Notes: generated by a model not told the origin, from the sequence alone. A stretch of 64,000 bases of DNA from DAIDKA01 sp036267975 (GCA_036267975.1 DATAVA010000066.1:18167-82166), one strand, 5' to 3'; counted from the stretch's first letter, positions 25,164 to 34,971 are shown. Made by a program: numbers and translations.

Positions 25164-25918
25164 ACGAGCCCCTTGGCGTGCAGGGCCGCCACCAGTTCGG
25201 CGGCGTCCTTGACCATCACGCCTTTCTGGCGCTGCGGTGGCGATTCAAAACGAACCACCGAGGTCTTGGGGGTGAGTGCGACCCCGAGGCTTGTCACCGG
25301 CAGGATCTCCAGCGGCTTCTTCTTCGCCTTCATGATGTCCGGCAGTTTCACGTAGCGCGGCTCATTCAGGCGCAGGTCCGTAGTCAGTACCGCGGGCAGA
25401 TCGACTTCGAGCGTCTCCAGTCCCGCATCGACTTCACGCGTCACCCGGGCCGTGTCACCCGTCAGTTCGACCTTGGAGGCGAACGTGGCCTGCGGTCGAT
25501 CCCACAACGCGGCCAGGATCTGACCCGTCTGGCTGTTGTCATCATCGATGGCCTGCTTGCCGAGAATGACCAGCATAGGTTGCTCGCGCTCCACCAGTTT
25601 CAGCAGCACGTTGGCGGCCGCCAGCGGCTCCAGCGGCGTGCCGCCGCCCGGCGCTTCCACGAGTATGCCGCGGTCGGCGCCCATCGCCAGTGCCGTGCGC
25701 AGCTGCTGCTGGGCGTCGCTGGTACCGATGCTGACGGCAATCACTTCCTCGGCCGCGCCGCGCTCACGCATGCGCAGCGCCTCTTCGAGGGCGATTTCGT
25801 CAAACGGATTGATGCTCATTTTCACGCCATCCGTGACGATGCCGGTGCCGTCGGGCTTCAGACGGATGCGTACGTTGTAGTCCACGACCCGTTTGATTCC
25901 GACCAGGATGCGTCTCAT
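25160..25918 (-). CDS. etfB: Electron transfer flavoprotein beta subunit EtfB
   Basis: 252 aa; AMP-binding partner of EtfA. Starts M-R-R-I-L-V-G-I-K-R-V-V-D-Y-N, then N-P-F-D-E-I-A-L-E-E-A-L-R-M-R-E, G-K-Q-A-I-D-D-D-N-S-Q-T-G and the signature around L-P-A-V-L-T-T-D-L-R-L-N-E-P-R-Y. ATG 25916-25918 is chosen over a long upstream extension that overlaps the regulator gene. It lies 10 bases after that gene. Confidence 0.95.
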   Translation of the reverse strand: MRRILVGIKRVVDYNVRIRLKPDGTGIVTDGVKMSINPFDEIALEEALRMRERGAAEEVIAVSIGTSDAQQQLRTALAMGADRGILVEAPGGGTPLEPLAAANVLLKLVEREQPMLVILGKQAIDDDNSQTGQILAALWDRPQATFASKVELTGDTARVTREVDAGLETLEVDLPAVLTTDLRLNEPRYVKLPDIMKAKKKPLEILPVTSLGVALTPKTSVVRFESPPQRQKGVMVKDAAELVAALHAKGLV

Positions 25919-25928
25919 GGCCGGCTCC

Positions 25929-26711
25929 TCATACAGGGGGATGCGCGGCGCTGAAGCGCTGGCGAATGACGTTTGCCGTGTCGAACAGCTTCGGGACGAA
26001 GCGCTCCACGGCCAGTCGCAGTGGCACGGCGCTGGCGGAGAAACGCACGGCAATGGTGGCGAGAACCCGCTCACCGATCAGGACCGGCACGGACATCGCC
26101 ACTTCCTCGGAAATCCGCCGGGTGCGCACCGAAGTCGCGTAGCCAAGCTCGCGGGTTTCCTCGAGGATCTTTTCGACCTCGGGGCGGCTGCGGGCGAGCT
26201 TGTCCTCCTCGCGGGTGGAGCGGCTGAGGATATCCAGCAGCGCATCGCGATGTTCGGCCTGGCAGAAGGCCAGGTACACGCGCCCCGATGCGCTCATCAG
26301 CAGGGGCAGGCGGAAGCCGGCGTTGAAGCGCTCCACCGCCAGGGGACTGGCGTGATCGGTGGTGTCACGGATCAGCATGGAGGTCCCCGAGGGCGACAAC
26401 AGCGTCACCGGCCACACGATATCCCGGCACAGCTCATTGATGCAGGGCCGGCCGATCTGGGTTATCCAGTCCTCATCATCGAAACCATCCGCCAGGCTGC
26501 GCACCATCAGTGTCAGGCGGTAGCGGTCATCGGCAAGGTCGCGGTAGACATACCCCGCCTCGCGCAAGGTCTCCAGAATGCGGTAAGTGGTGGTACGGGG
26601 CAGCTTGATCTCGCCGGTAACTTCGGAGACCGTGGCGCCATTACGACGGTTGAGTACTGACAGTGTCTCGAGGCCGCGAATCAGGGCGCGTATGGGGCGT
26701 GTCGAATCCAT
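25929..26711 (-). CDS. IclR-family transcriptional regulator
   Basis: 260 aa. An N-terminal winged HTH (about 10-70: I-R-G-L-E-T-L-S-V-L-N, A-T-V-S-E-V-T-G, L-P-R-T-T-T-Y-R-I-L-E-T-L) is followed by an IclR effector domain (L-P-L-L-M-S-A-S-G-R-V-Y-L-A-F, then E-E-V-A-M-S-V-P-V). The reading frame continues far upstream, but that part is antisense to the aminotransferase gene, so the start is ATG 26709-26711. It precedes etfBA by 10 bases on the same strand and may co-transcribe with and control them. IclR proteins of this sort often control aromatic or fatty acid catabolism; the ligand is unknown. Confidence 0.88.
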   Translation of the reverse strand: MDSTRPIRALIRGLETLSVLNRRNGATVSEVTGEIKLPRTTTYRILETLREAGYVYRDLADDRYRLTLMVRSLADGFDDEDWITQIGRPCINELCRDIVWPVTLLSPSGTSMLIRDTTDHASPLAVERFNAGFRLPLLMSASGRVYLAFCQAEHRDALLDILSRSTREEDKLARSRPEVEKILEETRELGYATSVRTRRISEEVAMSVPVLIGERVLATIAVRFSASAVPLRLAVERFVPKLFDTANVIRQRFSAAHPPV

Positions 26712-26842
26712 GAGACTGAAATACCTGCAGGTGAAAACTCGCCGAGGGCGCGAAGTGTAGGAAGCGTAGCGCCCGCTGTCCAACCCCATGGTGGCGTTGC
26801 CGTTTGGAGACATGCGTCCGTGCATCGCCCGCCCGAAAACGC

Positions 26843-26848
26843 TATTCT
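26843..26848 (+). promoter_or_regulatory. -10 hexamer (TATTCT) close to the alaA-like start
   Basis: TATTCT ends 7 bases before the ATG at 26856, and no ribosome site lies in between, so a leaderless transcript is possible. No clear -35 was found. Confidence 0.4.
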
Positions 26849-26855
26849 CCGCGGT

Positions 26856-28148
26856 ATGACCCAGAACCCAACACCCCCCCCGGTTACCACCATCCGCCCC
26901 AGTGAGGGCCTGCGCCACGTCCGTTACGAGATTCGGGGCAAGCTCGCCCGCCGGGCGCATGAAATGGAGCGCCAGGGGTACGAGATCGTCTCGCTGAACA
27001 TCGGCAATCCCGGCGCGTTCGGTTTCCGGACACCCGAAATCCTGCGGCTGGCGATGATCGAGAACCTGGCCAATTCTGAAGGCTATTCGCACCAGAAGGG
27101 GATCTTTCCGGCGCGCGAAGCGATTGTCATGCACCAGCAGGCGCGTGGCGTTCAGGGCGTGACCGTGGATGACGTGTTCATTGGCAATGGCGTGAGCGAA
27201 CTGATCGATCTGGTGCTGCGCGCGCTGCTGAACGAGGGCGACGAGGTCCTCGTGCCAAGCCCCGACTATCCGTTGTGGACGGCGGCGGTAACCCTCAATC
27301 GCGGGCGCGCCGTGCACTATCCGTGTCACCCGGAAAACGGCTTCGTGCCCGATCCGCAGGCGATCGAAGCCATGATCACGCCGCGCACCCGCGCCATTGT
27401 CGTGATCAATCCGAACAATCCCACCGGCGCGGTGTACCCGCGGGCCGTGCTGGAGCAGATCGCCGCGCTCGCCGAGCGCCACGGCCTGGTGGTCTTCACC
27501 GACGAGATCTACGACCAGATGCTGTACGACGGCGCGGAGTTCGTGCCATTGGCAACGCTGGTGCGCGACACGCTGTGCGTGACGCTGTCCGGGCTGTCCA
27601 AGGTGTATCGCGCCTGTGGCTACCGGGTCGGCTGGGCAGTGTTCTCCGGGCGCCTCAAGGGCGCGGGGGAATATCTGGCGGCGCTGGAGCTGTTGAGTTC
27701 GTTGCGCCTGTGCAGCAACGTGCCGGCGCAGTGGGCCGTGCAGAGCGCACTGGGCGGGTATCAGAGCATTCGCGAGCTCATCATGCCCGGTGGGCGGCTC
27801 TACGAGTCGCGCCGTGCCATCCTCAGTGCGGTCGAACACAGCCGCTTCCTGCGCCTCGCGCCGCCGCCGGGCGCCATGTATGCCTTCATCGAGGTCGACA
27901 CGGCGGAGCTGCCCGGTTTCGATGACCAGCGCTTCGCCCTGGATCTGCTCGAGCAGAAGCACGTGCTGGTGGCGCCGGGTGTAAGCTTCAACGTGCCGTA
28001 CCGTACTCACTTTCGCATCACGAACCTGCCGGATTCGGTCGTTCTACGCACCGTGTTCGCGCGCATTGAGGAAGTGCTGGCCGGGTACGCCGCCGCGCCG
28101 CGCAGCGCCGAGCAGAAGGTGGTTCGCGTCGACAAGCGCTTTGGCTGA
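26856..28148 (+). CDS. Alanine-type aminotransferase (AlaA-like, class I/II PLP)
   Basis: 430 aa fold-type I aminotransferase. I-G-N-P-G-A-F-G-F near residue 50, Y-S-H-Q-K-G-I-F-P-A-R-E-A-I, G-N-G-V-S-E-L-I, S-P-D-Y-P-L-W-T-A-A-V, I-N-P-N-N-P-T-G-A-V-Y and the PLP lysine in L-S-G-L-S-K-V-Y-R-A-C-G-Y-R-V-G-W match AlaA-type glutamate-pyruvate transaminases. Divergent from the IclR gene across 144 bases. Role most likely alanine synthesis; other small-amino-acid substrates are possible. Confidence 0.9.
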   Translation: MTQNPTPPPVTTIRPSEGLRHVRYEIRGKLARRAHEMERQGYEIVSLNIGNPGAFGFRTPEILRLAMIENLANSEGYSHQKGIFPAREAIVMHQQARGVQGVTVDDVFIGNGVSELIDLVLRALLNEGDEVLVPSPDYPLWTAAVTLNRGRAVHYPCHPENGFVPDPQAIEAMITPRTRAIVVINPNNPTGAVYPRAVLEQIAALAERHGLVVFTDEIYDQMLYDGAEFVPLATLVRDTLCVTLSGLSKVYRACGYRVGWAVFSGRLKGAGEYLAALELLSSLRLCSNVPAQWAVQSALGGYQSIRELIMPGGRLYESRRAILSAVEHSRFLRLAPPPGAMYAFIEVDTAELPGFDDQRFALDLLEQKHVLVAPGVSFNVPYRTHFRITNLPDSVVLRTVFARIEEVLAGYAAAPRSAEQKVVRVDKRFG

Positions 28149-28175
28149 AGCTCGTTAGTTCAACACGGGGTCGCG

Positions 28176-30884
28176 TTGCTGGAACTTGCGCCCCATCTCG
28201 AGGCCGCCCTCAGCGCCGGTCAGACGCTTCTCGTCCCGACGGCGCAACGCGCCGCCGCGCTGCGCCTGGGCTTCGCCGCCCAGCAGCTTGCCGCCGGCCA
28301 CCGCGCCTTTCGAACCCCGGATGTCCACAGTCTGAATGGCTGGCTGCGCGGCCAGCGCCGCCTCGCTCCCGAAGGGCACCCGCTGCGCCCACTGGGCGCG
28401 AGCGAGGAGTGGCTGCTGTGGCGCGAGGCGGTGGCCGAAGCCGCAGCACGCCAGGCGCTGCCGACCGCCGCCGGATTGGCGGAAGCCGTCCGGCAGTCGG
28501 CGACGTTGCTGTTCGAATGGCGCATTGCCCCTGCGGCGCTGCTGCAGGCCGGCACGCCGGAGGCCACGCTGCTCGCCGAATCACTCGCGGCCATGGACGC
28601 ACGCCTGCGCGAGCTGTCGGCAGCGGCTCCCTGGAGCGCCCTTGAGCAGCTGGCGCGCGACCCACCCGCGCGCGCTCCGGGCCTCGCCGGATTTGCGTTT
28701 CATACCCCCGCGCGGCGCGCGCTGCTGGCGGCCTGGGCGCAGCGCGGTACGGCGGCGCGCGAGTACCGTGCAGGGTTTGCGGCCGCCGCGCCGCGCATCG
28801 CGCATGCGCGGGATGCCTGCGAAGAGCTGGCCTGCGCGGCGCAGTGGTGCGCCGAGCGCCTGCGCGCAACGCCCACCGCGCGACTGCTGGTGATCGTGCC
28901 GCAGCTGCAGCGGCGCCACGGCGAGGTGCGCCGGGTATTCGATGCTGCCCTTGATCCGGGATACCTGTACCGCGGGGCGACGGCACCGGATGAGGCGGTG
29001 TTCGCGCTCGAAGGCGCAGCGCCGCTGCGCAGTTATGCGCCCGTCAGCGACGGCCTGCGTGCACTGCAGGTGATGACGCAGGCCGTCGAACTGTCGGAAC
29101 TGTCGCAATGGTTGCGCGGCGCCGGGTGGTGGCAGCCGGATGCCGCACAGCGCGCGCAGCTGGATGTGTGGCTGCGTGGTGTGGTGCCCCCGCGGCTGAA
29201 CGCGCGCCAGCTGTTGCAGGCGTTGCGTGCCGCACCGCCGGCGCTGCTCGCGCCTGCGGATGCGGTTGCCGCACTCATCACGCGGGCGCTCGATGCGCTC
29301 GGCGGATCGCGCGCGACGCTTGGGCAGTGGAGCGAGCGTTTTGGCCGGGTGCTGGCGCTGCTAGGGCTCACCGCGCACGCAGCCCGGCAGCGCCGCAGTC
29401 ACACCCAGCAGGTACTGCAGCGCCTCGATGAGTTGCTTCAGGAGTGCGCCGCGCTGCCCGCCGCACTCGGTCAGTTCAATGCGGTTGAGGCCCTGACGCT
29501 GTTCGCGCAATTGCTGACGCGCGCGCGCTTCGAGCCGGCGAGCGGCGATGCAGCCGTCACCCTCACCGCATCCTTCGCCGATCCGATCCTGCGCTATGAC
29601 GGCATCTGGGTCAGTGGGCTGCATGCCGGCGCGATACCGGCGCCTGCCGTCTTTGATCCCTTCATTCCGGCAGCGCTGCAGCGCCAGGCCGGAATCGTCG
29701 CGGCCGATGCCGGCGCGCTGGTCGAGCAGGCGCAGCAGGCGCTGGCAACGCTGGCGCGCAGCAGCCGCGAGTTCATCGTCAGCGCTCCGGCGCACGCCGA
29801 GGATCAGGAACTCGCGCCTTCACCGCTGCTCGCGCCCTATGCGCAACACCCCTTTGGAACCCCATCCGGATTCGGCGCCGAACCGGCGCGCATCATCCGC
29901 GCGGCGCGCCGGGTCGAGCGCTATGAAGACGAGCCGGGCCTCGCCTGGCCTGCCGCGGTACCGTTACCGGCGGGGACGCGGGCGCTCGAACTGCAAAGCC
30001 GCTGTCCGTTTCGCGCTTATGCGCAACTGCGCCTCGGCGCAGATGCTCTGGAGTCACCGCTGCCGGGAATCACGGCGCGCGAGCGCGGCCGCCTGCTGCA
30101 TCGGGCGCTGGAACTGCTGTGGCAAAGATTGGGTGACTCTGCGGCACTGGCCGTCGCGCGTGCCGATGCCAGCCTCGAGCTTCACATCGAAGCGTGCACT
30201 GCCCAGGCCGCCGACGAAATTCTGCACGGCGCCGACCCGGACGGCGCCGCAGACGAGGCGTTTTCCGGCGCCGCGGACGCCACCGGCCTGCTCGAATTGC
30301 GGCGCGCGGCCATCAGCCGCGAACTGGGACGCGCCGGACGGGTGATTCGCTCGCTGTGCGCGCTCGAGGCCACGCGCGCGCCGTTCGCTATCCAGGAACT
30401 GGAGACGGCCCATCGCCTCGCGATCGGCGGGGCGCTCATCGACGTCCGCATCGATCGTGTGGACCGGCTGGAGGATGGCAGCCACGCGATCCTCGACTAC
30501 AAATCAGGCCGTGCCGTGAGTGCGGACTGGGATGTCGAACGCACGACGCACCCGCAGTTGCTGGTGTATCTGCAGGCGGCCGGCGTGCCGGTCAGCGCAC
30601 TGGCCGTCGCACACCTGGATCCGAAGGCCGTGGTGTTCAAGGGCATCGGGGATCAGGACAGCCGCTTGCCGGGGGTGAATGCGGCAGAGGATTGGACCAC
30701 GCAATTGGCGGGGTGGCGCCAGCAGGTGGCGCGACTGGCGGGGGATTTTGTGCGCGGGCAGGCCCGCGTTGATCCCATGGACGGCGCCTGTGACTACTGC
30801 CACCTGCACGCTTTCTGCCGCATCGCCGACATCGCGGCCTGCGGCGAGGATCCTGATGAGGAAGATAACGGTGCCGCGCCATGA
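28176..30884 (+). CDS. AddB-like Fe-S nuclease / inactive helicase subunit
   Basis: 902 aa, TTG start (no ATG nearby; GGGG precedes it). The first 600 residues are a helicase-like AddB/RecC-type region that shows no Walker A. The C-terminus is a PD-(D/E)xK nuclease: I-D-V-R-I-D-R-V-D-R at 755-764 and I-L-D-Y-K-S-G with Asp774 and Lys776. Four cysteines, Cys610 and Cys872-x2-Cys875-x5-Cys881, have the spacing of the iron-staple cluster of AddB, Dna2 and Cas4. It overlaps the next gene by ATGA, an AddA-like helicase, so the pair probably forms a double-strand-break resection complex. Proteobacterial members are often just called probable DNA repair protein. Confidence 0.85.
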   Translation: MLELAPHLEAALSAGQTLLVPTAQRAAALRLGFAAQQLAAGHRAFRTPDVHSLNGWLRGQRRLAPEGHPLRPLGASEEWLLWREAVAEAAARQALPTAAGLAEAVRQSATLLFEWRIAPAALLQAGTPEATLLAESLAAMDARLRELSAAAPWSALEQLARDPPARAPGLAGFAFHTPARRALLAAWAQRGTAAREYRAGFAAAAPRIAHARDACEELACAAQWCAERLRATPTARLLVIVPQLQRRHGEVRRVFDAALDPGYLYRGATAPDEAVFALEGAAPLRSYAPVSDGLRALQVMTQAVELSELSQWLRGAGWWQPDAAQRAQLDVWLRGVVPPRLNARQLLQALRAAPPALLAPADAVAALITRALDALGGSRATLGQWSERFGRVLALLGLTAHAARQRRSHTQQVLQRLDELLQECAALPAALGQFNAVEALTLFAQLLTRARFEPASGDAAVTLTASFADPILRYDGIWVSGLHAGAIPAPAVFDPFIPAALQRQAGIVAADAGALVEQAQQALATLARSSREFIVSAPAHAEDQELAPSPLLAPYAQHPFGTPSGFGAEPARIIRAARRVERYEDEPGLAWPAAVPLPAGTRALELQSRCPFRAYAQLRLGADALESPLPGITARERGRLLHRALELLWQRLGDSAALAVARADASLELHIEACTAQAADEILHGADPDGAADEAFSGAADATGLLELRRAAISRELGRAGRVIRSLCALEATRAPFAIQELETAHRLAIGGALIDVRIDRVDRLEDGSHAILDYKSGRAVSADWDVERTTHPQLLVYLQAAGVPVSALAVAHLDPKAVVFKGIGDQDSRLPGVNAAEDWTTQLAGWRQQVARLAGDFVRGQARVDPMDGACDYCHLHAFCRIADIAACGEDPDEEDNGAAP

Positions 30885-33800
30885 GCGGCGAACTTGAAGC
30901 CGATGCGCAGGCCCGGCTGCGCGCCGTGGATCCGGCCCGCAGCGTGATCCTGCAGGCTCCGGCCGGCTCGGGCAAGACGACGGTGCTTATCGAGAGGTTG
31001 CTGGTGCTGCTGGCGCAGGCACACACGCCCGAGGAGATACTGGCCATCACGTTCACGCGCAAGGCGGCCGCGGAGATGGCGTTGCGCATCGCGCAGGTTC
31101 TCAAACGCAGGAGCGCTGCCGCGGCGGACCCGCGCGCGCAGCACCTCGAGCATCTCGCGCAGGCGGTACGGCTGCGCTCGCAGGCCCGCGGCTGGCGTCT
31201 CGAGGAAAATCCAAACCGTCTGCGCATCCAGACCGTGGACGCGCTGAATCGGGCGTTGGCGCTACAGATGCCGCTGGCCGCGGGCGGCAGCGGCGCGCTG
31301 GAGGTGCTGGCGCAACCGCAGACGGCGTACCAGATCGCGGCCCGCCGCGCATTGCTCGATGCCCAGGCGGAGGCCGGGCTGCGCCCGGCCGTGCAGCTGC
31401 TGTTTGAACGGATGGAAAATGATTTTTCCCGCTGCGAGACGCTGATCGCGCAGATGCTGGCCAGGCGCGCGCACTGGCTGCCCTACCTGGTCGGGAACGC
31501 CGCGGTACAACTGGCGGCGCGAGTACGCGCGAGTCTCGCGGCGGTGGTGCAGGCGCAGCTGGCGCGCGGCCGGCAGCTGTTTACGGCAACCCTGTTGCAG
31601 GAGGGCCTGAGCATCGGCGCGGCGACCGCCCGGCATCTTCAGGCGCAGGGCGCGGCTGCCGGCCCGTGGTGTGAACTGCGCGATGCGACCGCTGCGGCGG
31701 CGGCGCCGAGCCTTTCCCAGTGGCAGGCCCTGGCGATGCTGGCGCTCACCCAGAAGGGCGAATGGCGCAAGCGTCTGACCGTGCAGCAGGGGTTTGCGCC
31801 GGCGGATGCGCCGCTCAAGCGCCGCGCGAGCGAGTGGCTCGCGCAGCTTGCTGAGCGCCGCGGTGCGCTCGAATTTCTCGATGAAATCCGCGAACTGCCC
31901 GACCCGCGGCTCAGTGAAGATGAAACGCAGGTCCTGGGAGCACTGGCGCGCCTGCTGGAACTGGCGGTCGCCGAACTGACGCTCGTTTTCGGTGAGCTGG
32001 GCCGGGTCGATTATCCGGCCATCGCACAGGCGGCAAGCGCGGCACTCGGCAGCGTCGATGATCCGACGGAACTGGCGCTGCGCCTGGACAACCATATCCG
32101 CCACATCCTGGTCGATGAATTCCAGGACACCTCGCTCGAGCAGACGCGCCTGCTCGTGCAACTCACCGCGGGCTGGCAAGCCGGTGACGGTCGCACGTTG
32201 TTCCTGGTGGGGGATCCGATGCAGTCCATCTACGGCTTTCGCGAGGCCGAGGTGGGCAGTTTTCTCAGCGCCCGCGACCTGGGAATCGGCGGCATCGCGC
32301 TCGAGCCGCTGACCCTGTATGGCAATTTTCGCAGCGCGCCCGAAGTGGTGCAGTGGAACAACTCGGTGTTTGCGCGCTGTTTCCCGCAGGCGGATGACCC
32401 GCGCACCAGCGCCGTCGCCTACGTACCGAGCATCGCGGCGCGCGCCGGCCAGCACTGCGGCGCCGTGCAGCTGCACCGCGTGCTGCCGGGGGATTGGGCG
32501 GGGGAGGCCGAGGGGATCGTGCGCGTCGTTGCAGATCTTCGTGCGGCGCAGCCGGCGGCGAGCATCGCCGTGCTGGTGAGCACGCGCGCGCACGCCGGGC
32601 CTATCGTCGCAGCCTTGACGGCCGCGCAGATCGAAGTCGCGGGCGTTGATCTGGTGTCACTGCAGCAGTTGAGCATCGTGCGGGACCTCACGGCCCTGAC
32701 ACTCGCTGTGGATCATCTCGGGGATCGCACGGCGTGGCTTGCGATCCTGCGTGCGCCGTGGTGCGGCCTTGATCTGCGGCAGATCAGCCTGCTCGCCGGC
32801 AGCGATCGGCGGGCCACGCTGTGGGCGCGGCTGTGTGACCCGCAGGCACTGGCCGCACTCGATGCGCAGGCGCACAGCAAAGTGCGACGCCTGCACGCCG
32901 TGCTGGCGGTGAGCTTTGAGGAAAGTCAGCACACCTATGCCAACGGCCGCGAGAGCCTCGCGCGGCGCATCGAGTCGGCGTGGCTGCGGCTGGGCGGTCC
33001 GGCGGCCTGCGCGCACGAGCAGGACCTGGTGCATGCACGGGCGTTCTTCGCGGCCCTGGCGCAATGGTCGCAGGAGCCGGACTGGAGCGGACCACAACAG
33101 CTGCCGCAACGGCTGAAACGTCTGTACGCGACCCATCCGTCGCGCTCTGACCAGGCGGTGCAGATCATGACCATTCACCACGCCAAGGGCCTGGAATTCG
33201 ATCATGTGATCCTGCCGGGACTGGGGCGCCAGCGGCGGGGCAACGTGCGGACCTTGCTGCAATGGCTGGATTTGCCGCGCGCGGGCGGCGGCAGTGATCT
33301 GCTGATGGTCGCGGTGCCGCCGGCCGCGGCTGCGGGCCCCACCGCGCTTGGACACTATGTGACCCGCCTGCAGAATCTGCGTGAGCGCAATGAGGCGACG
33401 CGACTGCTGTACGTGGCGGCCACGCGCGCGCGTCTGCAGCTGCACCTGTTTGGACAGCTGGAAGATCCGACCGAGGAAAAGCCGGCGCCGGCACCACGCG
33501 CCGGTACCTTGCTGCACCGGCTGTGGCCCGCGCTTGGAGACGCATTTCCACAGCGGGCGCAATTGCTCAGTGATGCGGGTCTGTCGGCACCGTCAGCGCC
33601 GCTGAGCGTGCCGACCCTGGAGCGCCTGGCCGGCGACTGGACCCTGCCGCAACTGCCGCCGGGACCGCAGCCCCCCATGCTGCCGATTGCCTCGTACGAG
33701 CCGGTGCGAAGCGCTGCGGGAAGTCCGGTCGAACAGGTCGTGTGCGAGGTGCTGCGCAGCCTGGCGCGCCGCCGGCGCGTGCCGGCGCGCGACGGCGGTG

Positions 33801-34243
33801 AGCTGGCGCAACAGGTGCAACGGCGGCTGCAGCGCCTGGGTTGCCTGCCAGCCGAGATGTCGGAGCGCACTGCGCAGGCCGTCGAACTGTTGCAGTCGTG
33901 CCTGGATGATCCACGCCTGCAGTGGATATTCAGCAGTCTTACCGCTGCGGGCAGCGCGGCTGAAGTGCCCTTGCCGTTGACGGGCATGTTTGCCGGACGG
34001 CTCACCAGTGTGCGGGCCGACCTGAGCTTCAAGGATGCGGCGGGTACGCGCTGGCTCATTGATATCGCACCGCTGCCGCAGCAGACCGACGCCGCGTCGG
34101 CCCCGGATGCGGCGCTGACGGCGGCCTTCGAAGTGCGTCTGGCCCAGCAGCTTCAGCTGGCCAGCGCGCTCGGCGATGCGCCCGCGCGGGCCGCTGTCTA
34201 TCTGCCGGCGCGCCAGTTGTTCTGGAGCGGACCTGCCGCCTAG
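30881..34243 (+). CDS. AddA-like UvrD/REP superfamily 1 helicase
   Basis: 1120 aa SF1A helicase: Walker A A-P-A-G-S-G-K-T-T at about 26-34, I-T-F-T-R-K-A-A-A-E-M, Walker B I-L-V-D-E-F-Q-D-T-S near 410, V-G-D-P-M-Q-S-I-Y-G-F-R, I-H-H-A-K-G-L-E-F-D-H-V near 764 and Y-V-A-A-T-R-A-R. The C-terminal region resembles the AddA/RecB nuclease fold, but where D-Y-K is expected it reads D1061-I-A1063, with Asp1047 upstream; the Lys is missing, so this nuclease is probably inactive and cutting may rest with the AddB-like partner. The stop codon sits in CTAG shared with the gspN stop. Confidence 0.88.
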   Translation: MSGELEADAQARLRAVDPARSVILQAPAGSGKTTVLIERLLVLLAQAHTPEEILAITFTRKAAAEMALRIAQVLKRRSAAAADPRAQHLEHLAQAVRLRSQARGWRLEENPNRLRIQTVDALNRALALQMPLAAGGSGALEVLAQPQTAYQIAARRALLDAQAEAGLRPAVQLLFERMENDFSRCETLIAQMLARRAHWLPYLVGNAAVQLAARVRASLAAVVQAQLARGRQLFTATLLQEGLSIGAATARHLQAQGAAAGPWCELRDATAAAAAPSLSQWQALAMLALTQKGEWRKRLTVQQGFAPADAPLKRRASEWLAQLAERRGALEFLDEIRELPDPRLSEDETQVLGALARLLELAVAELTLVFGELGRVDYPAIAQAASAALGSVDDPTELALRLDNHIRHILVDEFQDTSLEQTRLLVQLTAGWQAGDGRTLFLVGDPMQSIYGFREAEVGSFLSARDLGIGGIALEPLTLYGNFRSAPEVVQWNNSVFARCFPQADDPRTSAVAYVPSIAARAGQHCGAVQLHRVLPGDWAGEAEGIVRVVADLRAAQPAASIAVLVSTRAHAGPIVAALTAAQIEVAGVDLVSLQQLSIVRDLTALTLAVDHLGDRTAWLAILRAPWCGLDLRQISLLAGSDRRATLWARLCDPQALAALDAQAHSKVRRLHAVLAVSFEESQHTYANGRESLARRIESAWLRLGGPAACAHEQDLVHARAFFAALAQWSQEPDWSGPQQLPQRLKRLYATHPSRSDQAVQIMTIHHAKGLEFDHVILPGLGRQRRGNVRTLLQWLDLPRAGGGSDLLMVAVPPAAAAGPTALGHYVTRLQNLRERNEATRLLYVAATRARLQLHLFGQLEDPTEEKPAPAPRAGTLLHRLWPALGDAFPQRAQLLSDAGLSAPSAPLSVPTLERLAGDWTLPQLPPGPQPPMLPIASYEPVRSAAGSPVEQVVCEVLRSLARRRRVPARDGGELAQQVQRRLQRLGCLPAEMSERTAQAVELLQSCLDDPRLQWIFSSLTAAGSAAEVPLPLTGMFAGRLTSVRADLSFKDAAGTRWLIDIAPLPQQTDAASAPDAALTAAFEVRLAQQLQLASALGDAPARAAVYLPARQLFWSGPAA

Positions 34244-34965
34244 AAAGTTCCCATCACCGAGAACGGCCGGCGACCCGCCGCGTCCGGGGATCCGAAGTAC
34301 TTGAGGCTATCGGCGAGATCGGGGGAAGCGGAGGGCCGTGCTGCGATCCGCCCCGCGAGCACGTAGCCCGGATCGCGATTCAGCTGCAAGGTTGCATCCA
34401 GCGCCAGCGGGCCGCCGGTGTCGTGCACCACGGCTTTCGGCATATCGGATCCGGAGCTCGGGCCAAAGAGCGCCTGGTAGCTTCCGAAGGCTGCGCCCTG
34501 GGGGCCGACGAAATCCTGGACGTCCAGCTCGCCTTGCAATTCGGCCAGGTATTTGCCGGTCCACTCGATACGCGCCAGCTTGCCGCTCAGCCGGGCGTGT
34601 GCACCGGCGGGGAGCGATGACACCAGGGCGCTGGTGAGCGGCACATCCACGGACACATCCGTGGCGTGCACGGCGCCGCCAAACCCGAGCGCTACATTGC
34701 CGCGCAGATAAACGGCCTGATTCGTCAAATCCACGTGCATTCCCAGGCGGCCGCGCAACAGCTGCAGCGGGTGCAGGTCCCAGCTCAGATCGCCCAGTGA
34801 AGCGACGCCGTTGGTGAAGCCGGTGCAGGTGCCGCTCCATGCCGTGCCGTCCAGATGCTGACAATGGACATCATGCGGCAACAGCAGGCTGCTCCAGCGC
34901 GCCGGCCAGCGCACGATCAGCACCAGCACGAAGCCGATGACCGCCAGCATGAGCGCGCGTCGCAA
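34240..34965 (-). CDS. gspN: Type II secretion protein GspN
   Basis: 241 aa. One N-terminal membrane segment (about 5-20, L-M-L-A-V-I-G-F-V-L-V-L-I-V) and a periplasmic part with W-S-G-T-C-T-G and L-G-D-L-S-W-D-L-H-P-L-Q-L-L-R-G-R-L, typical of GspN. Accessory subunit of the type II secretion system. Last gene of gspGHIJKLMN, 6 bases after gspM. Confidence 0.85.
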   Translation of the reverse strand: MRRALMLAVIGFVLVLIVRWPARWSSLLLPHDVHCQHLDGTAWSGTCTGFTNGVASLGDLSWDLHPLQLLRGRLGMHVDLTNQAVYLRGNVALGFGGAVHATDVSVDVPLTSALVSSLPAGAHARLSGKLARIEWTGKYLAELQGELDVQDFVGPQGAAFGSYQALFGPSSGSDMPKAVVHDTGGPLALDATLQLNRDPGYVLAGRIAARPSASPDLADSLKYFGSPDAAGRRPFSVMGTF

Positions 34966-34971
34966 AGTCCT

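Noticed and set aside
25929..28010. A 693-codon open frame on the minus strand fusing an unknown region to the IclR protein
   Set aside because: The first two thirds are antisense to the alaA-like gene and have shadow composition; only the IclR part after ATG 26711 has protein character.
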